Assembly (NCBI GenBank): GCA_964352225.1
Contig: CAYGRM010000297.1
Span: 1-8,551, forward strand
Direction: 5' to 3'
Source of the DNA: CAJQQY01 sp964352225
GTDB taxonomy: Bacteria > Bacteroidota > Bacteroidia > Chitinophagales > Saprospiraceae
Length of the DNA stretch: 8,551 nt
Under the pieces are notes generated by a model. The model saw only the letters and a list, made by a program, of their open reading frames with translations, did not search any database and was not told the DNA's origin. A program made the position numbers and the translations under genes. Below are positions 1-5,455 of this stretch, piece after piece (the first letter of the stretch is position 1; each line of letters begins with the position of its first letter).

Positions 1-143
1 CTCCAAAGGTGATGGAGCCTGAGAAATGTGAAAACTGGTTTTGGGTAAATCCTCAAAAATTACCTCAACCACATTTTGATGCTAGTGAATTTGCTGTTGA
101 ATGTTTTTTGAAAAAACAATTTTATATAAAAAATCAATTATGA
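1..143 (+). CDS. Nudix hydrolase, C-terminal end (5' end outside window)
   Basis: The third forward frame is open from the window edge to a TGA at 141-143 and encodes about 46 residues. They begin P-K-V-M-E-P-E-K-C-E-N-W-F-W-V and continue into L-P-Q-P-H-F-D. The pattern 'EPEKCExWxWxxxxxLPxP' is the familiar C-terminal segment of MutT/Nudix pyrophosphohydrolases, which hydrolyse nucleoside diphosphates linked to another group X. The catalytic Nudix box (GX5EX7REUXEEXGU) would lie upstream, outside the window, so activity and substrate cannot be judged. The stop codon overlaps the next gene's start in an ATGA arrangement, so the two are very likely co-transcribed and translationally coupled. 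The family call rests on a short tail only. Confidence 0.72.
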   Translation, partial: PKVMEPEKCENWFWVNPQKLPQPHFDASEFAVECFLKKQFYIKNQL

Positions 144-649
144 AAATTCGTCAGGAAACGCCTCAAGACTTTTCAACAGTTTACACAATAAATCATCTAG
201 CCTTCGAGCAAGAAGGGGAAAGTCAACTAATCGAAAAAATTCGAAAAGGGAAAACTTTTATTCCTGAACTTTCTCTGGTAGCTGAGCAAGATGGTCAAGT
301 CATCGGTCATATCCTTTTTTCCAAAATAAAAATTATCGGCGGTGAGTCCTACCCTTCTCTTGCGCTTGCTCCTATGGCAGTTCTTCCTGATTTTCAAAAT
401 AAAGGAATCGGAAGTGCACTAGTAAAAAAAGGATTACAAATTGCAAAAGATTTAGAATTTGAACATGTGATCGTTTTAGGTCACCAAGATTTTTATCCCA
501 AATTTGGTTTTCGAAAAGCATCAAACTGGAAGATTAAATGCCCATTTGAAGTACCTGATGATCATTTTATGGCGATTGAATTAGTAAAGGGAAGCCTAGA
601 GAATAGAAGCGGAATGGTGGAATATCCTGCTGTTTTTAATGACATATAA
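140..649 (+). CDS. GNAT family N-acetyltransferase (YhbS-like)
   Basis: A 169-residue protein of normal length for a single GNAT domain, predicted to transfer an acetyl group from acetyl-CoA to an amine. Residues 1-60 give the N-terminal alpha/beta half (M-K-I-R-Q-E-T-P-Q-D-F start; V-I-G-H-I-L-F strand). Residues 76-94 hold motif A, with L-A-P-M-A-V-L-P and the acetyl-CoA pyrophosphate loop Q86-N-K-G-I-G91. Residues 115-124 (H-Q-D-F-Y-P-K-F-G-F) match motif B as seen in the YhbS/COG3153 branch. The ATG at 140 was chosen over the in-frame ATG at 101. It starts exactly at the canonical beta-strand, and its ATGA overlaps the Nudix stop, whereas the longer start would add 13 residues encoded over the Nudix tail. 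The substrate is unknown. The gene is convergent with yjjX, with 47 bases between them and no clear hairpin. Confidence 0.9.
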   Translation: MKIRQETPQDFSTVYTINHLAFEQEGESQLIEKIRKGKTFIPELSLVAEQDGQVIGHILFSKIKIIGGESYPSLALAPMAVLPDFQNKGIGSALVKKGLQIAKDLEFEHVIVLGHQDFYPKFGFRKASNWKIKCPFEVPDDHFMAIELVKGSLENRSGMVEYPAVFNDI

Positions 650-696
650 AAGCTAGACAAGGCGAGTCCATTTCCTATTTTTCAGATAACGATGCT

Positions 697-1227
697 TTAA
701 TAAATCTCCTCATTTAAAAATGGAATCAAGGCCAAAACCATTGCCTCCACATAGAATTGTGTACGATCTATAATGTTTCCCGTCAAAATTCCGACTGCTC
801 CATTTTTTTGTTTTGAATTAGAATGACCAAAAACAATGTCGTCCGCCTCTCCCAATTCTTTACCTTGATGGATCAGCTCAACTACTTTGGGAGGAAGGAA
901 AAAAGTGCCGGTTCTAGCTTTTCCCATTTTGTCTTTTGATAAAATTACCACCCATGCGAAAGCCATCATCTCCTGCTCCATTTCTTCAATTCCACCTTCT
1001 ATGCCTACCCAATATTTAGCATTGGGAAAATCATTTTTAGCATGAGTAGCTCGATTGATGGCGCCTTGTAAAGTTTCCTTGTTTGACATTGGTTGATCAC
1101 TCACATCAGAAGGAACAGCAACCCCGGTACAGGCAAAATTAGTTTCCGGAAAAACTTTCGAATAGCCTAAGCTTACTGAATTTATTTTGATGGGATTTTT
1201 AGACGCAACGATTATTTTGGAATCCAT
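697..1227 (-). CDS. yjjX: Inosine/xanthosine triphosphatase (DUF84/YjjX family)
   Basis: A 176-residue cytosolic enzyme, close to the length of E. coli YjjX. The family hydrolyses ITP and XTP, removing deaminated purine nucleotides before they enter RNA or DNA. Visible family motifs are the nucleotide-binding A-S-K-N-P-I-K at residues 8-14, S-D-Q-P with E-T downstream at 43-52, G-I-E-G-G at 75-79 (acidic metal-binding loop), E-L-G-E-A-D-D at 124-130, and K-N-G-A-V-G-I-L-T at 141-149 followed by R155. No key residue appears missing. The ATG lies 6 bases after the stop of the small membrane protein gene, so the two form a tight pair transcribed on the minus strand. The sequence before the start is A-rich with no Shine-Dalgarno match. 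Confidence 0.93.
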   Translation of the reverse strand: MDSKIIVASKNPIKINSVSLGYSKVFPETNFACTGVAVPSDVSDQPMSNKETLQGAINRATHAKNDFPNAKYWVGIEGGIEEMEQEMMAFAWVVILSKDKMGKARTGTFFLPPKVVELIHQGKELGEADDIVFGHSNSKQKNGAVGILTGNIIDRTQFYVEAMVLALIPFLNEEIY

Positions 1228-1233
1228 TTGTAT

Positions 1234-1428
1234 TTATTTTTTTGTGGCATTAATGCCATAATAAACCAAATAAATTCCAAAAATTGCTTGAACTCCCATC
1301 ATTAAAACCTTTAGTTTACTGGTCTCTGGTGTCCACCCTTCCAACATAAACCAATAAACTGATGGTCCTGCTAGAAAGGCTCCAGCCACCAAAAACATTT
1401 TTTTATTTCTTTGATTTTTATTTTCCAC
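1234..1428 (-). CDS. Small two-helix membrane protein of unknown function
   Basis: A 64-residue protein with a polar, basic N-terminus (E-N-K-N-Q-R-N-K-K), a hydrophobic helix at about residues 11-29 (M-F-L-V-A-G-A-F-L-A-G-P-S-V-Y-W-F-M-L), a short polar turn with E-G-W-T-P-E-T-S-K, and a second helix at about 41-59 ending in a lysine pair. This suggests a hairpin in the inner membrane with both ends in the cytoplasm. The first codon of the longest frame is GTG (1426-1428), two codons after a TGA. An ATG at 1396-1398 would give 54 residues and is preceded by an A-rich stretch typical of starts here. I cannot choose firmly between them. I do not recognise the family. It is coupled to yjjX with 6 bases between, and a palindromic element begins 29 bases upstream, leaving little room for a promoter. 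Confidence 0.7.
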   Translation of the reverse strand: MENKNQRNKKMFLVAGAFLAGPSVYWFMLEGWTPETSKLKVLMMGVQAIFGIYLVYYGINATKK

Positions 1429-1457
1429 TTGTCACGATTTTATTTAATTTTTAAAAA

Positions 1458-1622
1458 CTAAGTAACTGGTCAATATTAAATATAGTTTTTGACGGTCTGT
1501 TTTTCCGCCATTTCCTCCAAAAAAATAATTCCAGACCGAGGGTATGCAATGATTTTTTTGAAAAAACTGGCAAAAAAATTCCCTTGTCAAAATTCTATAT
1601 TTAATAATGACCAATTACTTAG
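1458..1622. mobile_element. Long palindromic MITE-like element A
   Basis: The outer 28 bases at 1458-1485 are the reverse complement of 1595-1622 at 26 of 28 positions. The symmetry continues inward. TTTTGAC recurs in both arms (about 1487-1493 and 1586-1592), and 1500-1537 matches the reverse complement of 1541-1578 at about 29 of 38 positions. Only a 3-base loop (gag, 1538-1540) is left at the centre. The whole 165 bases is therefore one imperfect palindrome able to fold as an ~80-bp hairpin. It fills most of the space between the acyltransferase stop (33 bases away) and the small membrane protein start (29 bases away). Its ends resemble those of element B. I see no target-site duplication and no coding capacity. 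The palindrome is seen directly; calling it a mobile element is inference from the related second copy. Confidence 0.62.
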
Positions 1623-1655
1623 GCATGTTACTCTCTAAAAAGTCTGAAAATAATT

Positions 1656-2792
1656 TCAATTATATTTATTCGCATTCACCACAGGATTCGCATACATGGC
1701 TAATAAATATTTTGCTCCTTCGCCTTCCTCGTCACCTACTAGCTGCTCCATTTGAGCTTGAAAGAATTGAGTATGTTTTTCTTTTTCTTCTGCCGTATAC
1801 TTGCTAGAATAATCAGATGATGCATGAAGTAAATCGTAAGCCACATAATTGACAGGATTCAATTGGTAATTAAGGTGAATCGATCGATCAAGTATATTGG
1901 TCAATAACTCTAATTCTTGCTTACTATTTTTTGCGGTATCAAATACTTCTAACTCTTCCTTCAAAGGTTTTCCAAAGTTGAAATGTACTTTTCCCTTATT
2001 TCCACGAATCCCTAAAAGCATATTATTAAGATCTTCTCTAAAGGATTTTTTAAAATCAGGGTCTATTCTTTTATTGAGAAATTCTTGCGTTTTAAGCAAG
2101 CCCGTTGGATCAAATTCATAAGAAATCGCCACCGGAACTACATTCAGATTTTGAAAATGCTCTTTCAACATTTTACCTCCACTCAAACTAATCATTTTCA
2201 AAAGTCCTGCTTGAGTTCGATCATCTCCATCCTTTGCTCGACCCTCTCTCTGGGCAATCCATACAGAATCTATTTTTGCTGAAATCATCCTTTGAATATA
2301 TTTGGAAAGTTCGACGGAGTGAGCATACAATTCTCTCGGAGTACCTTCTCGCTTGACGACAAAACTTTTGTTGATTCGAAAGAGAATTTCAGAAGTTCTA
2401 TTTTTCATTAAGTTATCACCAATGGCAATCTGACTGGTCGTCATCTTATTTTCAAATAACAGTAAATTCAAATAAGCTGAATCTAAAACGATATCTCGAT
2501 GGTTAGAAATAAACAGATATTTATCCTGGTGATTCAAATTTTCTAAACCACTTACTGACAATTCGGAAATACTTATCTGTTGAATCGTTTTTAAAAATGG
2601 GCGAGTAATATTAGCCTGAAAATCATAAATGGACTTGATATTATCTTTGACGTTGACAATATGGTCGAATAATTGTTCAGGCAAAAATGCCTTCACGCCT
2701 TCCATAAATTTTTCATGTTGAAAAACTTGTTGGATGCCTTGCTGAACTTCCTCATCGGTGTAGAGATCGAGGCTGATTTCATTTTCTTGCAT
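1656..2792 (-). CDS. 1-acyl-glycerol-3-phosphate acyltransferase-like protein (PlsC/PlsB superfamily)
   Basis: A 378-residue predicted glycerolipid acyltransferase, expected to act at the inner membrane in phospholipid or other acyl-lipid synthesis. The acyltransferase fold covers about residues 85-290. Block I is F-I-S-N-H-R-D-I-V-L-D (His98, Asp104). A block II-like segment K-S-F-V-V-K-R-E-G lies at 142-150. Block III appears as W-I-A-Q-R-E-G-R-A-K-D-G-D-D-R-T-Q at 178-193, and block IV as V-V-P-V-A-I-S-Y at 218-225. The N-terminal 80 residues and the C-terminal 90 (rich in K, E and Q) are outside the core. No strong membrane span is evident. The catalytic His and Asp are separated by five residues rather than the usual four. 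The Bacteroidota form of this family, as I recall it, shares 'NHRDIVLD', so it is probably intact. The gene is flanked on both sides by related palindromic elements. Confidence 0.85.
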   Translation of the reverse strand: MQENEISLDLYTDEEVQQGIQQVFQHEKFMEGVKAFLPEQLFDHIVNVKDNIKSIYDFQANITRPFLKTIQQISISELSVSGLENLNHQDKYLFISNHRDIVLDSAYLNLLLFENKMTTSQIAIGDNLMKNRTSEILFRINKSFVVKREGTPRELYAHSVELSKYIQRMISAKIDSVWIAQREGRAKDGDDRTQAGLLKMISLSGGKMLKEHFQNLNVVPVAISYEFDPTGLLKTQEFLNKRIDPDFKKSFREDLNNMLLGIRGNKGKVHFNFGKPLKEELEVFDTAKNSKQELELLTNILDRSIHLNYQLNPVNYVAYDLLHASSDYSSKYTAEEKEKHTQFFQAQMEQLVGDEEGEGAKYLLAMYANPVVNANKYN

Positions 2793-2815
2793 ATTATGTG
2801 ATTGTTTTCTTCTTG

Positions 2816-2823
2816 CAAATATC
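2816..2823 (-). promoter_or_regulatory. Possible -7 element for the acyltransferase gene
   Basis: Read on the minus strand this is GATATTTG, one mismatch from the Bacteroidota -7 consensus TAnnTTTG, and it lies 23 bases before the acyltransferase ATG. No TTG-type -33 box is visible at the usual distance, so the call is weak. Confidence 0.3.
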
Positions 2824-2867
2824 TTATTTTTTTTGGGTTTGGAGAGCGTTTAAAAAATCTATCTTTA

Positions 2868-3056
2868 AATAAGGAACAGTTCAATAATAAATTACCATTC
2901 TTGGCTGCTTCCCTGCCTTTGCCGGCAGGCAGGTTTTGCCCTTATTTTTCACTTTAAATCAGTCATAGTATCAACAATACTCCTTCTTTAAAGTAAAAAC
3001 TAAGACCAAAATAAGCTACCCAAGAACGTCAATTTATTAATGACCTGTTCCTAATT
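2868..3056. mobile_element. Long palindromic MITE-like element B, interrupted by a REP-like sequence
   Basis: The outer repeat 2872-2893 is the reverse complement of 3031-3052 at 20 of 22 positions, and three of the next four bases outward also pair (2868-2871 with 3053-3056). Pairing resumes inward with TTCTTGG (2897-2903 with 3019-3025), GCTT (2907-2910), the TTTTG...CTTA...TTTTT...ACTTTAAA series (2934-2958 with about 2987-3010), and ends at an inner hairpin AGTAT-caaca-ATACT (2967-2981). The two arms match only if about 23 bases (2911-2933, GC-rich) are skipped in the left arm. Without that insert the element would be about 165 bases, the size of element A, and its ends carry the same core. 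It lies between divergent genes, so it is not a terminator. Mobility is inferred. Confidence 0.6.
2912..2933. repeat. GC-rich REP-like palindrome inside element B
   Basis: A 22-base block with 16 G or C bases in an otherwise AT-rich region. It begins CCTGCC, ends GGCAGG (a 6-bp stem) and contains the perfect 8-base palindrome TGCCGGCA. It interrupts the left arm of element B exactly where the matching right arm has no counterpart, so it probably arrived later. Similar CCTGCC...GGCAGG blocks are, from memory, common dispersed repeats in Bacteroidota genomes. Confidence 0.55.
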
Positions 3057-3237
3057 CCTGTAGGTCGGTTAAATATTTTTTGAAAAAATTAAAAACTATG
3101 AAATCAAAACTCTCCTTTTGAGGACTTTTGTTTTGCCTGACATGCATGTTAAAGGTGATAAAAAATTAGATTTTTACTTAATTCGGCTTTTTTATAACTT
3201 TAGCTTTTTCAAAATATTAACTACATAATATATTAGC

Positions 3238-5409
3238 ATGAAAATTTACCTCTCTTTGGCATTTTTACTTTTTGCTCAATTCGTATTTTGTCAGTATGAG
3301 CCTTTTGAGAGCAATGGAGATATTCCGAAAGATTTCACAACTTACTCCTACCAGAAATACAAAAAAGAACTCGAAAAAGTAGACAGAAATTCGAAAAGAA
3401 GGTCTCAAAAAAATCAAAAAGAATTTTTCTTAGAAAGTAACTTTGGAATTGATGATTTGCTCCAAAGTGGATATGTGATGTTCAATGATCCCGTTTCTGA
3501 ATATGTCACCGAAATAGCAAATATATTGTTAGAAAATGAACCGAGACTAAAAGGTAAACTTAGGTTTTATACCGTTCGGTCAAGTTCCGTGAACGCCTTT
3601 GCTACCAACCAAGGAATTGTTTTAGTCAATATGGGGCTAATTGCTCAATTAAAAAATGAAGCTCAATTAGCATTTATTTTAGCACATGAAATTGCACATT
3701 TTAAAGAGCAACATGCCCTAAAATTTTATTTGGAATCAAAAGAAATTGATCGACAGAATAGTCGAAATATCTTCAAAAGAAAAAATTTCGAAAACACCAT
3801 AACTAAAAATCAATTCTCCAAGGAACAAGAATCTGAAGCAGACGAATTAGGTTTAGAATTATTTCTAAAATCAAAATATAACCTTCAAGGAGTCAATGGT
3901 GCTTTTGATGTTTTACAATATTCTTATTTGCCATTCGCAGATATACCTTTCGATAAATCTTATTTCGAAGATGAATATTTGCTTTTCAAAGACGATTATC
4001 AATTAGACTCTATCAAAGCTATTTCAACAGAAGTGGACGAAGATGATGAAGAAAGTACCCATCCAAGTTTACCTAAAAGAAGAATTGCTGCAGATGAGGT
4101 GATCAGAAAAAACTCCAATGAAAATCGCGTAAATTATGTCCTCTCTGAAAGCAGATTCAAGGAATTACAAAAACGAGCGAAGTATGAATTATTAGATTAT
4201 CAACTGCGTGACTACGAATTTTATGAATCATTTTATAATGCATATTCCTTGCAAAAAGAATATCCTGATGACCTGCATTTGAAAAAAGTTATTGCCAAGT
4301 CGTTGTATGGATTTGCAAAATTGAGAAATGCTCGTCAATTTTCAGACTATCGATTAAAATATAAAAGAATTGAAGGAGAGTTGGGAAGTGTGGTTTTCTT
4401 CATCAATGAATTGGAGAAATTCGAAATGAATGCTTTGGCGTTGCGATATGCTTATTTGCTTAAAGAGGAATTTAAAGATGATATCGTTTTCCAAGATATG
4501 ATCAAGGACCTCTGCCAAGATATGGTCAATACACATAGCAAAAAATTAAAAAACTTTAAACCTGGAAAAGCTCCTCTTAGTTTCTCTACTCCAGAAAAAC
4601 CTAGTGAAGATGCCTCGGAAGTAGAACAAGAGAAGTACCAAGAGCTCATGAAAAAATATAAAGACGAATTGGTTGGAAAATATGTCTATTACGGCTTCGG
4701 TGATTTTTTAGAACAAGATGACTTTAACGCCATGGTGGAAAACTGCAAAGACATCAAAAAGAAAAAGAAAGAAGGGGAAGAATCAAAAAATTATTCGATT
4801 CTTGAAAATGGAGATTTTGCCTTAGGTGAAAATAAAGTGCTATTGATCAATCCCTATTACATGAAATTAAATCGAAATTTCAAAAAACAACTATTGATAA
4901 AGACTGAAAAAGCGCAATTAGAATTTACTCAATCGATTCAAAAAAATGCAGATCGATTAGATCTGAAATTAGCGGTCATTGACCCAAATAATTTCACTAA
5001 AAAAGATGTAGAAAAGTTTAACGATTTTAGAGAAATCCAAGAATGGTTTGGACATCAAATGAATATGGAAGATGATTTTAAAATGATCGCTTTCAATCAA
5101 GAACGCATCAATGAATTAACTAAAAAATATAAAGTGGATACGTTTGTTTGGGCAGGAATAATGACTGGAAAAAAAGGAAAAAGTTCTTTTGACGTCATCG
5201 GCAAATTTATCTTTAATCAATTTTCTTGGTTATATACTATGATTACTCCAAAGGGTGAAACGATCATTTTTTCACTTGCGCTTGATGGAGAAACAGGTCG
5301 GGCAAGATTGGGATCTTTTGATTATGTACCATACATAGATCATAAGGATGTCATCAAACAAAGAGTGTATGATATTTTATCTCAGATAAAAAAGAAACGT
5401 AAAAAGTAA
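3238..5409 (+). CDS. Secreted M48 family zinc metallopeptidase with a long C-terminal extension
   Basis: A 723-residue protein with an N-terminal signal peptide (hydrophobic core residues 4-17, likely cleavage after C-Q near 19), so it acts in the periplasm or at the outer membrane. The M48 domain covers about residues 65-290. It has H150-E-I-A-H154 with E151 as catalytic base, the third zinc ligand E200 in E-S-E-A-D-E-L-G, and the late motif S-T-H-P-S at 273-277. Residues 310-435 look like paired helices and could be TPR-like, as in BepA-type M48 proteins, but I see no clear TPR consensus. Residues 450-520 are highly charged. About 530-715 form a mixed alpha/beta domain I cannot name (L-L-I-N-P-Y-Y; F-V-W-A-G-I-M-T-G; A-L-D-G-E-T-G-R). 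The tail is K-K-K-R-K-K. A role in envelope protein quality control is inference. The barrel gene follows 46 bases later. Confidence 0.9.
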   Translation: MKIYLSLAFLLFAQFVFCQYEPFESNGDIPKDFTTYSYQKYKKELEKVDRNSKRRSQKNQKEFFLESNFGIDDLLQSGYVMFNDPVSEYVTEIANILLENEPRLKGKLRFYTVRSSSVNAFATNQGIVLVNMGLIAQLKNEAQLAFILAHEIAHFKEQHALKFYLESKEIDRQNSRNIFKRKNFENTITKNQFSKEQESEADELGLELFLKSKYNLQGVNGAFDVLQYSYLPFADIPFDKSYFEDEYLLFKDDYQLDSIKAISTEVDEDDEESTHPSLPKRRIAADEVIRKNSNENRVNYVLSESRFKELQKRAKYELLDYQLRDYEFYESFYNAYSLQKEYPDDLHLKKVIAKSLYGFAKLRNARQFSDYRLKYKRIEGELGSVVFFINELEKFEMNALALRYAYLLKEEFKDDIVFQDMIKDLCQDMVNTHSKKLKNFKPGKAPLSFSTPEKPSEDASEVEQEKYQELMKKYKDELVGKYVYYGFGDFLEQDDFNAMVENCKDIKKKKKEGEESKNYSILENGDFALGENKVLLINPYYMKLNRNFKKQLLIKTEKAQLEFTQSIQKNADRLDLKLAVIDPNNFTKKDVEKFNDFREIQEWFGHQMNMEDDFKMIAFNQERINELTKKYKVDTFVWAGIMTGKKGKSSFDVIGKFIFNQFSWLYTMITPKGETIIFSLALDGETGRARLGSFDYVPYIDHKDVIKQRVYDILSQIKKKRKK

Positions 5410-5455
5410 TTCACTCACTCTCTTTTTTTTCAAAATCATTCCTAAATAAAAACTC

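Larger units (their letters stand above)
2793..3237. other. Divergent intergenic region holding element B and two start regions
   Basis: This 445-base gap separates the divergently transcribed acyltransferase and M48 genes. It contains a weak -7-like site for the acyltransferase near 2816, element B at 2868-3056, and about 180 further AT-rich bases before the M48 start. That last part holds a 10-base perfect palindrome ACATGCATGT (3140-3149) and a weak -7-like TAACTTTA at 3195-3202 (plus strand, one mismatch from TAnnTTTG, no convincing -33 partner). I see no coding frame of substance and no RNA gene. Confidence 0.6.

Noticed and set aside
101..139. Longer start for the GNAT gene at ATG 101.
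   Set aside because: The extra residues (M-F-F-E-K-T...) are encoded over the Nudix tail and do not belong to the GNAT fold; the 140 start gives a standard ATGA overlap.
1448..1630. Target-site duplication flanking element A.
   Set aside because: The bases outside the two ends (ttaaaaa on the left, gcatgtt on the right) do not form a direct repeat.
1607..1807. 66-residue plus-strand open frame.
   Set aside because: It starts inside the right end of element A and runs antisense through the acyltransferase 3' end. The protein has no recognisable features.
2693..2884. 63-residue minus-strand open frame across the acyltransferase start.
   Set aside because: Wrong frame relative to the clear acyltransferase protein and rich in basic residues; it begins inside the left end of element B.
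3140..3149. Perfect 10-base palindrome ACATGCATGT as a possible operator.
   Set aside because: It is short, a single copy, and has no known matching regulator family; noted in the intergenic entry only.
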